A stretch of 64,000 bases of DNA from positions 17,236,001-17,300,000 of the forward strand of contig NC_067205.1 of NCBI RefSeq assembly GCF_026262505.1, written 5' to 3'. The DNA is from Trichomonas vaginalis G3 (taxonomy: Eukaryota > Parabasalia > Trichomonadida > Trichomonadidae). Both the position numbers and the translations under genes were made by a program. Below the pieces are notes generated by a model. It had not been told where the DNA came from, did not search any database, and worked only from the letters and a program-made list of their open reading frames with translations. Shown piece by piece: positions 1-8,356 of the stretch. How positions within the stretch are numbered: the stretch's first letter is position 1; each line of letters starts with the position of its first letter.

Positions 1-165
1 TTTAAGTGGAGCTATCTGTTCCTTGACTCCTGCAATTTTGGTTGCAATTGTGGTTTGAGCTCCTTCAAGTTCGCCGTCTATGTCGTTCTCAACGCCTTCA
101 ACCATGGCTTGAAACTCTTCATCGGTCCATTGAGATTGGTGTGGGACGAATTTAACTTGCTTCAT
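1..165 (-). CDS. Maverick hypothetical protein, 5' part only
   Basis: An open frame starts at an ATG at 165 and runs off the left edge of the window. The visible 55 residues are acidic, begin MKQVKFVPHQ and contain an alternating E/A/T stretch that may be helical. The start is preceded by an A/T tract (on this strand TTTTTT then a short gap) like that of other element genes. It lies 27 bp upstream of, and on the same strand as, the stop of the next gene. No family is recognised. Confidence 0.5.
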   Translation of the reverse strand, partial: MKQVKFVPHQSQWTDEEFQAMVEGVENDIDGELEGAQTTIATKIAGVKEQIAPLK

Positions 166-192
166 TCAAAAAATGAAAAAAAATGTTTTTAC

Positions 193-582
193 TCAAAACG
201 TTAAGGTTGACTGAACTGGTTGGATGTCGCCTTCACAGGTTATGTAGAACGGCTGACCCGAGAAGTGAAGGAGAGACTGAATTGCCAATTTCATATGGGG
301 TAGGGGGTTCTCCTTGTTTGGTATTTTTATCCAAGGACGTTTGTTTAGGAACTTAACAAGAGCTTCTCTTTTGGCGTCCTTTATGCCATCGTAGGCTGTC
401 CCGTCTGGTATTTGAATTGGAATTCCAGTCGAAGTCTCGAGCTGAAGTGTAGACCTTCCAGAAATAGTGGTGAACTTGACCTTGGGCTTCATTACCCTGC
501 GCAAGTACTGCTTAACAACTTCATTTATCTCTATAAGGTAAATTGCCTCGTCAAATCCTTCTGGTATTCCGAGTCCTTCCAT
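193..582 (-). CDS. Maverick hypothetical protein, 129 residues
   Basis: The frame starts at the ATG at 582 (MEGLGIPEGF) and continues for 129 residues. I chose this start because the open frame further upstream is only the 22-bp minisatellite, which stays open in several frames. The body is mixed alpha/beta with basic patches (YLRRVMKPKVKF) and no signal or membrane segment. A degenerate copy of the sequence around its start reappears next to the minisatellite in element B (about 59940-59985), so the gene 5' end and the repeat travel together. Function unknown. Confidence 0.45.
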   Translation of the reverse strand: MEGLGIPEGFDEAIYLIEINEVVKQYLRRVMKPKVKFTTISGRSTLQLETSTGIPIQIPDGTAYDGIKDAKREALVKFLNKRPWIKIPNKENPLPHMKLAIQSLLHFSGQPFYITCEGDIQPVQSTLTF

Positions 583-815
583 CCGACAGGAAAATATTTT
601 CCCGACAACTGGAAAAAAATTTCCCGACGACAGGAAGAACTCTTCCAGTTGTCCGTCCGTAAACCATTCAAATTTTCGAAAATTGAGAACTTTTGGTCGA
701 ACTTCAGAAAAAGTTTTTCCTTCCGACAGGAAAGGTTTTTCCTTCCGACAGGAAAGGTTTTTCCTTCCGACAGGAAAGGTTTTTCCTTCCGACAGGAAAG
801 GTTTTTCCTTCCGAC
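583..815. repeat. 22-bp hairpin minisatellite (element A copy)
   Basis: Tandem units of about 22 bp carry the core CTTCCGACAGGAAAGG. Perfect units lie at roughly 715-815 and looser ones at 583-650, separated by a unique AT-rich piece (about 656-710) that is also present in element B. Each unit can form a small CTTTCC/GGAAAG-type stem. Because three 22-bp units equal 22 codons, the array stays open on both strands and creates long spurious reading frames. Confidence 0.85.
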
Positions 816-832
816 GGTTAAGCCACAAACAG

Positions 833-1411
833 ATGTCCGACGTACCACCAACCGAGCCCATTCCCAAACCAGAGGAACCTAAAGCACCAGCCCCTGCACC
901 TCAGCAACCTCAGTTCCAGCAAGTCCCTCCACCAAATTACTACCAATTTCCACCTCAAGGTTACTACCTACCACAAGGCTTCCCGAACTACCCTCCTCCT
1001 CAGCCTATGCCTTACTTCCCCAACCCTTGGATGTTTATGCAAAACCCTGCCCCACAATTCCAATCTCAATCCAAGAGAGACCAAGAGTTCGAGGAAGGTC
1101 TGAACCGCTTACGCAAAGAGTATGCTACTACCCCAATGGAAGAAGACAGGCTTTCAGTCTCTTCCCTCAAATCGACCGATTCGACTCGTACCACAGATTC
1201 GGTTCGTGACCGTGAAGACTACCTCAAGCAGTCTGAGAGACTCTTCATCCTACAACCATTTACAGTTGGAGCTCTCAAGAACATGCGCAATTACGAAGGT
1301 CAGACACCAGCTGGAGACCGCAAAACAGACGTACTCGCAAGAGCAGTCCAACTGGTCAAGACAAAGACTGAGATAGTCGACTTCATTCTTGCAGCTTGCC
1401 CATACAAGTAA
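833..1411 (+). CDS. Maverick Pro/Gln/Tyr-rich protein, 192 residues
   Basis: The ATG at 833 begins MSDVPPTEPIPKPEEP. Residues 1-85 are a low-complexity P/Q/Y region (repeated PPQ and YYQFPP-like runs), followed by a charged helical region and a Ser/Thr-rich stretch. The C-terminal 50 residues look folded and end in ACPYK. The composition suggests a disordered scaffold or virion-associated protein, but no family is recognised. The first dozen codons and the sequence just upstream are repeated as remnants at 56164-56207 and 60415-60510 in element B. Confidence 0.6.
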   Translation: MSDVPPTEPIPKPEEPKAPAPAPQQPQFQQVPPPNYYQFPPQGYYLPQGFPNYPPPQPMPYFPNPWMFMQNPAPQFQSQSKRDQEFEEGLNRLRKEYATTPMEEDRLSVSSLKSTDSTRTTDSVRDREDYLKQSERLFILQPFTVGALKNMRNYEGQTPAGDRKTDVLARAVQLVKTKTEIVDFILAACPYK

Positions 1412-1439
1412 AAAAATAAACAATTACGAGTTAAACTTT

Positions 1440-1640
1440 TTATTCTTTCTTTTCTGAGTTGTTTAGAGCTGGTTTCTCTTGTAGAAACCTTTCGTACTCT
1501 TCCATGGTCATGTAATTGCGAATTTGGTACGCAATTCCAGGTTCGTTGTTTTTGAACCTTACGTATGTAACGCTTCCATCCTCCTCAGGGAAGTAAGCTG
1601 CTAACATCTGACCAAGTTTTCTCGGTGACTCGGAGCTCAT
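1440..1640 (-). CDS. Small Maverick protein, 66 residues
   Basis: A short acidic ORF begins MSSESPRKLG at 1640. I prefer this over an ATG four codons upstream because TTTTTA directly precedes ATG here, as in other element promoters. It contains a plausible beta-alpha segment (GSVTYVRFKN then MTMEEYERFLQEK). It converges with the 833-1411 gene with 28 bp between stops. Function unknown. Confidence 0.45.
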   Translation of the reverse strand: MSSESPRKLGQMLAAYFPEEDGSVTYVRFKNNEPGIAYQIRNYMTMEEYERFLQEKPALNNSEKKE

Positions 1641-1692
1641 TAAAAATGTCACTTTTTAAACGTTAAGTTTTTAGTCTTATTTTACCCTTTGT

Positions 1693-1887
1693 TTACCCTT
1701 TGTTTACCCTTTGTTTGTCAATGTAGTATTGGAGTGCAATTTCTCCAAATTCTCTGTGTCGGAGTTCTTCAGCATTTTCCAAGGTGTACCTGGAGAACTC
1801 AAAGAAGTTGTCAAGAAGATACTGCCATGCTGCTCTTCTGAGTTCGTCGGTATTTTGGAAGTGTTGCACCTTCGAGTCTTCGGACAT
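1693..1887 (-). CDS. Small Maverick protein, 64 residues
   Basis: The ORF begins MSEDSKVQHF at 1887 and is predicted mostly helical with many Glu/Arg residues. The 3' end runs into a triple tandem of about 11 bp (ACCCTTTGTTT) at 1683-1716 that codes its last residues. No homology recognised. It is divergent from the membrane-protein ORF starting at 1932. Confidence 0.4.
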   Translation of the reverse strand: MSEDSKVQHFQNTDELRRAAWQYLLDNFFEFSRYTLENAEELRHREFGEIALQYYIDKQRVNKG

Positions 1888-1931
1888 GAAAAAAATGACA
1901 CTTTTTCTATTAAACCGTTTTGGCATTTCTC

Positions 1932-2111
1932 ATGAGTGAGTATAGTTCTGCCGAACCATTGGAAGAGAAGAAGTACCCTTGCTGGCAAAAGACAAAAATA
2001 GTTGCCTTAGTTGTCATTGCAATTGTACTCGTAATTGAATTCATTGTACTTCTCTTCACGTACATAAAACTCAAGGACGGCATATGCTTTAAGAAGCTAC
2101 CATCTTACTAA
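1932..2111 (+). CDS. Small single-pass membrane protein, 59 residues
   Basis: This ORF starts at 1932 (MSEYSSAEPL). It has an acidic N-terminus, a strongly hydrophobic helix at about residues 24-45 (ALVVIAIVLVIEFIVLLFTY) and a short basic tail. The layout resembles small membrane proteins found in many large DNA viruses and Polinton-like elements, but no specific family is recognised. A comparable small membrane ORF in element B is 47851-47982. Confidence 0.5.
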   Translation: MSEYSSAEPLEEKKYPCWQKTKIVALVVIAIVLVIEFIVLLFTYIKLKDGICFKKLPSY

Positions 2112-2266
2112 GACTAAACACTTAGATTTTTCAAGCTTGACTTTTTACAATTTGAATTTTACACCCAAAAATATATTTTAGGGTAGAAGGGTATATCTAC
2201 CCCGTTTTCTACCCTCTTTTCTACCCTCGTAGAAAACACACAAAACTCTTGAATTTTGTTGCTGAA

Positions 2267-3436
2267 TTCAATAAAAATATATTTTAGGGTAGAAGGGTAT
2301 ATCTACCCCGTTTTCTACCCTCTTTTCTACCATCGTAGAAAACACACAAAACTCTTGAATTTTGACACTTTCACAAAAAACATAAAAAACATAAAAAATA
2401 AAGTTGGTTTTTTTAAAAAAATATTTTTTTATTTTTATTGTAAGAACATGTTAGCAACAACAGCACCAAACTCGTTAGTCATGAACCCAACTTCAATGTT
2501 AGTAGAGATGAAAAGCTTCATTCCTTCTTCATATACTTTCGAAACAGAAATCCAGAAGATAAAGCAAGAACTTCTCCAAGGAGATCTAAACTGTAGTGCG
2601 AAAGATGAAACAAATGAACAGTATCTTTATGAAATGCAGGATATTATTGACCATCTACCTAAACTTCCTGAAATCCAACAACAAAAACTCACTATTCCAG
2701 AATTCGATGAAATAGAAGTCAAAGCAACTGACTCAGTAGAAATAAAGAAGTTCATACGAAAGGTAAACTATGAGTTTCTTGGATTTCATTGCAACCACAA
2801 AGTCATGGACAAAGATTGCGATATGGTATATAAGAACATCTCTGACATATACAAATCTGAAGAATTTAAGACCTACGATAACTTTGTTTCGTTAGTTGCA
2901 AAATGTGTATGGCAGATAAGAGATAAAGATAGAAGAGGCAAAGTATGGAACGAACAAATAAGACCCGCTATGTTTGAGTTAAAGAGAGCAATTGACGCCT
3001 TAGTCATACTAGCAGGTAAGGTTTCAGAATATAACGCAAAAATGAACCCACAATGTTCTAAATGTAAAGCAGCAATGAGGAAATATAACTACTCCGTCAA
3101 AGAGATAGAACGTATGAGAAACGACTATGCTGACTTAAAGAAAGAAGTAGAGAAACCAGCAGAAGATAAAATGGACATGTTGACATTTCTGAACAAAAAC
3201 TATCCAACAGCAGAAGATTTCCTTCTATCTGACGTCAAGAAGAAGTATAAAGAAACTTTCGGCATTGTTAAAACATTCGATGTACTGACAGAAGAAATAG
3301 AAGCTACGAAATTGTTTAGAATTTCACGAATTCACAATGTTTACCATGTAAAACGCTTATAAAATAACTGGGGTAGAAAAGAGGGTAGAAAACGGGGTAG
3401 ATATACCCTTCTACCCTAAAATATATTTTTATTGAA
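2267..3436 (+). mobile_element. Inverted-repeat-bounded gene cassette (element A copy)
   Basis: Arms at 2267-2331 and 3372-3436 are 65-bp inverted repeats identical by eye, built from TTCAATAAAAATATATTTTA followed by alternating TAGAAGGGTA/CTACCC motifs. A second direct copy of the left arm core lies at 2168-2258. The only gene inside is 2448-3362. Element B holds the same gene between arms of the same architecture but different repeat sequence (TCACC instead of CTACCC), at another place in the element. This looks like a discrete unit that moves within Mavericks. Confidence 0.7.
2448..3362 (+). CDS. Cassette protein, 304 residues, unknown function
   Basis: The ATG at 2448 (MLATTAPNSL) follows an AT tract and TTATTGTAAGAAC, a leader shared with the genes at 57648, 59282 and the KilA-N gene. 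The protein is charged and largely helical: an N-terminal half with scattered Cys/His (GFHCNHKVMDKDC), a CxxC pair (NPQCSKCKAAMRKYN, about residue 205), then a coiled-coil-like stretch and a basic C-terminus. It is nearly identical to 57648-58562. Both copies are open although neighbouring core genes are decayed. It is not recognisably a transposase, nuclease or known toxin. Confidence 0.75.
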   Translation: MLATTAPNSLVMNPTSMLVEMKSFIPSSYTFETEIQKIKQELLQGDLNCSAKDETNEQYLYEMQDIIDHLPKLPEIQQQKLTIPEFDEIEVKATDSVEIKKFIRKVNYEFLGFHCNHKVMDKDCDMVYKNISDIYKSEEFKTYDNFVSLVAKCVWQIRDKDRRGKVWNEQIRPAMFELKRAIDALVILAGKVSEYNAKMNPQCSKCKAAMRKYNYSVKEIERMRNDYADLKKEVEKPAEDKMDMLTFLNKNYPTAEDFLLSDVKKKYKETFGIVKTFDVLTEEIEATKLFRISRIHNVYHVKRL

Positions 3437-3568
3437 AAAAATGACCAAATTTCATGAAATTTCTCTAGACCGACTTTTACAGGGGTAGCCAAAACTCATG
3501 AAAATCGTAAAAAATAAGAGAGTATTTTGACAACTTCAAACAAGTAGGGTAGATGCACTCTTTATTTT

Positions 3569-4443
3569 TCAAGCTTGACTTTTTACAATTTGAACTTTGT
3601 TCGCGTAGATGTGAATTCTGAAAGAAGTATGAGGGTCTTGTATGACTTTGTACTTCTCCCATAGTTCATGTCTGTCAAACTTACCTGCCATGGACTCTTT
3701 CATAAGTTCCATGAAATCGTCTTCGGACAATCCAGGGAAAAGTATGATATCAGTAAGTATTCTCTTTACATCCTTACTTAAACTCTTTGCTGTCTGTACA
3801 CAAATGACAACTGAGATGTTAAAGTGTCTGAGCTTCTTAAGAATTCGACACATGTCTTGTTCTCTGTTCTTTAACAAAGGATGAGAAGCGAAATCATCTA
3901 AGATAAGAAGACATCTGTGAGGGTAAGTCTTCCAATCGTAAGATTGCAATTTCTTCGAAATGTATTCTATCTCTTTCTGTTTGTTTCTGAAGTGTTTCTT
4001 CTCTAATATTCTCTGCATTTCCTCATTTGGGTCTTTAAACTTCGAATTGACATACTCATTTATAGCATTGTACTTCAAAACTCTTCTTTGGTACTTCTTT
4101 ATCCAATCTAACAACTCAGAGTCTTTTATACATACTAACTTAGACTTTTTATAATATCTTTGAACGAATTTACGGTTTGGTCAAATTGACCAGAAGTACT
4201 ACAAATGACTACTAACTCATAGAATGGGTTCTTCTCATCTAGTTCTTGTTGTTGTGCAGCCATTTTAAGATAAGTGAAAGTCTTACCCGACCCAGGTGGT
4301 GCGATTAGACCTGTTATACCATTCTGAGCAAATAAGAACTTGTCATGTATGGGTTTTATCTGAGCATTTTCTAACTTCCTCTTGTTCTTGTTTAAAACAT
4401 TCTCAAATTTCTTGTCAATGTCAGCAAACTTTTTTTCTAACAT
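3569..4443 (-). pseudogene. A32-like genome-packaging ATPase region
   Basis: This is the HerA/FtsK-superfamily ATPase typical of Mavericks, adenovirus-like and NCLDV elements, which would pump DNA into capsids. Walker A is visible as GLIAPPGSGKT near the N-terminal third and Walker B as LLILDDF, with a downstream sensor-like VVICVQTAKS. The start at 4443 (MLEKKFAD) shares a short divergent promoter region with the + strand gene at 4480. The copy is broken. The collinear copy in element B is 60508-61380. Confidence 0.8.
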
Positions 4444-4479
4444 ATTTTTAGAAAAATTAAAAATTTTATCTTTTAGAAA

Positions 4480-4930
4480 ATGTCTAGCGATTTCGCTATC
4501 TATATTCGAGACAAGCTTTTCGACAGCAAAACATCTGTCGACCATAAAATCTTACATAGTGTAAACAAGAAAGGTGAATTTGTTCTAAAGTTCTGTTTCT
4601 GGGAATATGACAAGAACCATAAAACATTAAGCAGAGAAGTCTTAAGTTTGTCAATGACAGACTTGTTGACAGAGATGACGCCGATTGGAAAGATGAAGTC
4701 CAACAAAAGTTCTTAGAATGCAAAGAAGACACATGCGCTGTTCTTGAAGATGAAATAGAAAACAGAATAGAAGAGCTATTAAAGGACAAAGAACTTTTAC
4801 AAAATATGGTTCTGAAATTTGACATAACTCCACCAGAGAAGAAGAAGAGAGAGAGAAGAAAGAAAAGAAAGTAGAAGAAGAGAAGAAAGAACCAGAACCA
4901 GAGCCAGAGAAAAAGAAATTTGACATGTAA
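4480..4930 (+). pseudogene. Acidic-then-basic coiled-coil Maverick gene
   Basis: Starts MSSDFAIYIRDKLFD at 4480, divergent from the ATPase. The middle is acidic and helical (many E/D/K heptads); the tail is a K/E-rich low-complexity run. No family is recognised. The element B copy at 61417-61887 is closely similar. Position between ATPase and helicase suggests a replication or packaging role, but that is only context. Broken copy. Confidence 0.5.
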
Positions 4931-4946
4931 AAATAAAATTTTATTT

Positions 4947-5365
4947 TTAGAACATTTCTGGGTCAATGTCAATGTTCTCTTCCTCTTTAGGAGCAAACAC
5001 TGGCTTAGACTCTAAAATCTTTTTACCCAATTTACCTTGAACTTCAACTATCTTAGACTCATAATATTCATAGTCGTCTGCTTTCTTTGGTTCATAAGGT
5101 ATAACAAGTTTGTATGCTTTACCTTCTTCGAGTTTGAGAACTTTCTGTCAAAATTTTCTTTGACTGCTAACAAACCTTCTATGTCTAAGTCTTCAAATTT
5201 CGCACCATTTTTAGTCACAACAGCAAACTTAACTGGTGCAATGTTCCAAATTTTGTCAAATGTAGACTTTTCAAAATTGTAGAAGTAAACATTCAAATAT
5301 GTGAATGGGTCTAGTTCTTCTTTAAGTCCTGACATGTACTTATTTACTGAGATGAATTTCATCAT
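4947..5365 (-). pseudogene. Maverick hypothetical gene between coiled-coil gene and helicase
   Basis: Begins MMKFISVNKYMSGLKEELDP at 5365, preceded on its strand by TTTTTTTATCC and a short gap. The visible segment is compact alpha/beta (LNVYFYNFEKSTFDKIWNI) with a Lys-rich C-terminal part. It converges with the + strand gene, the two stops lying about 20 bp apart. The collinear copy is 61884-62303. Function unknown; broken. Confidence 0.5.
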
Positions 5366-5403
5366 CTTTTCTATCGGATAAAAAAATATTTTTTTTTTAA
5401 AAT

Positions 5404-6631
5404 TTACTCAGAAAAATTTTTCTTTGTATATACGCCGTTCTGAACATCTAAAAGATTTTTGACATTTGCCAAGAATGTACGTTTAGAAGCTGCCATATAA
5501 CCATATTCTTGACAATATTGTTTATATCATCATATAAAGACCTTTCATCTAATGACACAAGTCAGTTTCATCTATGAACAGTTCATATACACTCTTGTTT
5601 GCTTCTAACAATGTTTGTCTCTCTTCGGTATGTGGAATTTGTCTTGGATTGAACTTAGAAATATCTAATGTCATAAAATATGAGAACAAGTGGTTGTAAA
5701 AGTCAGATGTCAAAGTTTCTGCTAAGTCGTCAAAATATTCTGTATCTTGCATATGAGAATCTGACGTTCTGACAACTACATATCTTCTGTCAGAACTTTC
5801 TAACTTCATCGGAACAACATTGTTTGAAACCATGATGAATTTGCAACATTTTCACAAACTCTTTGGTCTTTATATTTTCTTTCAACAACTCCAACTTTGT
5901 CTGTTATAAGACTCTTCAAAGCATCTGAGTTTAAAACCTTTTGTATATATACTTTGAAGTTCGTTACATACTATAAGTTTCATATTCTCTATTGAAGAGT
6001 TAAATTTACCGCAGATGTTTTCTAAGTTTGTCATATTAGGGTTCGAATAGCCTCTAACAGTTTGCACAAAATATCTGTAAAGAAAGTGTTCTTACCAGTT
6101 CCTTGTTTTCCAATTATAATGAGAGCAGTTTCATTTTTAGCACTTGGATGTTGTAAGATGTTTGCAAACCAACATAAGATATACTCATAGACTCTTTCGT
6201 TTCCATTGCATATAATTTCTTTGACATGGTCTAACCAAGCTTCTATAACATTTTTTTCCATTCTACTTGTTCGTATTTATATCCAGTGAAGATAGAATAG
6301 AAGTTTGGAGATGGTGTATAGAACTTTATACACGAACTGAAAAATCTTCTAACTTTGACAATAAGATATCCCAAGCATCTAACATCTTCATTCCAACTTG
6401 TACAACTTTTATTTTCTTAAGTTTCTGTCTACATTCTTGTTCAGACACTATTGTTGCTCTTGGTTTGTTAAAGACAACATCCCATTCTTTCATGACATAA
6501 CATTCTGGGGCAGAGTCGACATAAATGACTAAACGTTTCAAATTCTCGACTGCTTTGTTATAGTCTCGAAATGGACACATATTTCTGAATGTTTGGAAGT
6601 CATAAAAATCTGAAACATCTATTCTGTACAT
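5404..6631 (-). pseudogene. SF3 helicase (D5/primase-helicase type) region
   Basis: The P-loop IIIGKQGTGKN is preceded by an ILCWFANILQHP segment, and followed by an LIVCNEL Walker-B-like segment and an MVSNNVVPMKLESSDRRYVV stretch (motif C asparagine and arginine-finger region of SF3 helicases). This is the replicative helicase family of NCLDV, virophages and some Polinton-like elements, and would work with the element polymerase. It starts at 6631 just after an AT promoter tract. Broken copy; element B copy at 62341-63570. Confidence 0.75.
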
Positions 6632-6660
6632 TTTTAAAAAAAAAAAAAAAATATTTTTTT

Positions 6661-7458
6661 TTATTCTTGACTTTGTTGTTGCATTTTGTTGCATTTGTTG
6701 TTCTTGAGCTATTTGTTGTTGAAGTTGTTCTTGTAGTACAATACTTTCACCAGTTGCATCTTCCAATTCGAAACTTTCTGCCGTCATTGACAAATACATA
6801 GGACATAAAAGTTTTTACAGGAACAAAGTTTGCGTCGACTAATGTCAACGTTATGTTTGCAAAGTGTTTGAGTTTACTAAAGCTGAAAACTCTGCATTCG
6901 AATGAACAATAGGCAAACCAGCAGAGAAAGTGTTGTTTATACGCATGAGTATCTTTTGGTCATAGTAGTTTCTGTCGACATTCGAATAGCACTTTGAACC
7001 TAAGTTTGAAACAATATATAAAATAGGTGTACTTAAAGTCAATGGAATAGATAGACCTTGTATGACACCTTTTCCTGTTATAGGAAACTGTTGGTAGTAA
7101 AAACCAGATATAAGTTTTGTATTATAGCTCATATCGTTTATAGTAAACTCAGTCGGACATCCAAACATAATGAAACCTGCTCTAGTTGCAGCACATGTTA
7201 CATCCGTCCTTAAAGTATTAAATAAGTCAACAAAACCTGTTGGTGGTATATCTGAGTAAGTATCTTCAAAGAAGTATTTTTTACCATTCACAACAACAAA
7301 GTCTTCTGGTGTCAAAAGAGCAAAACAGGCTTTAGTCGTCATCGTGTTTAAGGTCAGTTTACATATCGTCCTTGAGGACTTTGTAAGTTTGTTGTTATAG
7401 AATTATATGACTCAGGGTTTTTAGTCGTAATAGTATAAACCACTATGTCTTCTGCCAT
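6661..7458 (-). pseudogene. Capsid-like structural gene (Gln-rich tail)
   Basis: The region from the start at 7458 (MAEDIVVYTITTKNPES, promoter TTACTTGCTAAGTAAATG) to the stop at 6661 encodes a beta-rich protein with many aromatic and Asn residues and a Gln-rich C-terminal tail (LQQQIAQEQQMQQ). Location next to another structural-type gene, and the beta-sandwich look, suggest a minor capsid or penton-type protein; that is inference. Element B carries the 3' part at 63603-64000. Broken copy. Confidence 0.5.
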
Positions 7459-7462
7459 TTAC

Positions 7463-8044
7463 TTAGCAAGTAAATTTTAATGAAATGTTGTGGTCGTCAA
7501 ATATTTTTATGACGTCTGGGAAACTATATTTTAAGTTCAACGTTTCACCTCCTTTCATAACGTATATCTTGTCAATGACATTGTATGAAACACCACAGCA
7601 AGCAATGTCGGGTTCTATTTCTTTGATGTTTATATCGTCTGCCTCTGTCAAAAGTTTCAATAGTTCTTTCAAAACTTCATGAGGTGCAATGACATATGAG
7701 TTCACTTTTACAGGGTTGTGTTCGACCAAGTTTAACATTATACCCAAAGCTTGACAAATCTTCTCCTGAGTTTTAAGTTTGTCTTTAAGTTGTTGGTAGT
7801 CGTTTCGAATATCTGCAACAGAACTTAAGTCTCTGCTAACTTCAGGGTATGTTGGTTGTTCTTTTACAGGAACTATTGCTATACCATCTTCGTCTTCGTA
7901 TGGTTTCTCCACTTCAACATCTCTTTCTTTGACATTGACAACAACACTTTGACTGTTTGTTTGAGTTGGTGAATTTAACTTCACATCTGCCACCGCCATT
8001 AAACCTTTTGAAACACTTACGCTTCTATTTTTCGGAAATGACAT
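7463..8044 (-). CDS. Maverick hypothetical protein, 193 residues
   Basis: I chose the start at 8044 (MSFPKNRSVSVSKG) rather than an upstream in-frame ATG because CTTTTTATTCTAAGTAAAATG is the element promoter pattern. The N-terminal 90 residues are Ser/Val/Glu-rich and probably disordered. A coiled coil follows (about 85-110), then a compact alpha/beta C-terminus with a CC pair. Its stop lies only a few bases from the start of the next structural gene. Possibly a virion accessory protein; no family recognised. Confidence 0.55.
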   Translation of the reverse strand: MSFPKNRSVSVSKGLMAVADVKLNSPTQTNSQSVVVNVKERDVEVEKPYEDEDGIAIVPVKEQPTYPEVSRDLSSVADIRNDYQQLKDKLKTQEKICQALGIMLNLVEHNPVKVNSYVIAPHEVLKELLKLLTEADDINIKEIEPDIACCGVSYNVIDKIYVMKGGETLNLKYSFPDVIKIFDDHNISLKFTC

Positions 8045-8062
8045 TTTACTTAGAATAAAAAG

Positions 8063-8179
8063 ATGGACGTATTTGAGTATCTCTTCGAATTGAAGCAAAA
8101 CAAAGTTTACACACACAAACAATACAAGTTCATTGACAGAGTAGTTCTTTACACAACAATGGAAAATGTTATAGAATAG
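8063..8179 (+). CDS. Small ORF, 38 residues, probably a remnant
   Basis: A short ORF begins MDVFEYLFELKQNKVYTHKQ, divergent from the gene starting at 8044 with 18 bp between. It may be the 5' remnant of a longer + strand gene (for example the protease seen in many Mavericks), but nothing in it proves that. The following stretch to about 8350 has no clear gene on the + strand. Confidence 0.25.
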   Translation: MDVFEYLFELKQNKVYTHKQYKFIDRVVLYTTMENVIE

Positions 8180-8356
8180 GCAGTCTTTGCTGAACCAAAA
8201 TATTTTCATAAAGCAAAGAAGTTGGTATAACCGAGATGGTGAAAGTTCTTGAAGCAGACAAAATATAACAACAAAACTGACCGATATTTCTAAAGGTAAG
8301 TTTATAATACAATATTATATCAAAACTGGCGTACTTCAATATTTGACGGAGAGAAG

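Larger units (their letters stand above)
2126..3594. repeat. 31-bp direct repeats bracketing the cassette
   Basis: The same 31 bp occurs at 2126-2156 and 3564-3594 (starting ATTTTTCAAGCTTGAC). The right copy is the 3' end of the packaging ATPase gene; the left copy is that end duplicated on the far side of the inverted-repeat cassette. Between the right IR arm and the right repeat is about 130 bp containing a degenerate hairpin like those at 58948-59157. Confidence 0.85.

Noticed and set aside
2112-2447. Long N-terminal extension of the cassette protein (frame open from about 2256)
   Set aside because: The extension is the translated inverted-repeat arm and leader; the ATG at 2448 matches the element B copy and the shared leader.
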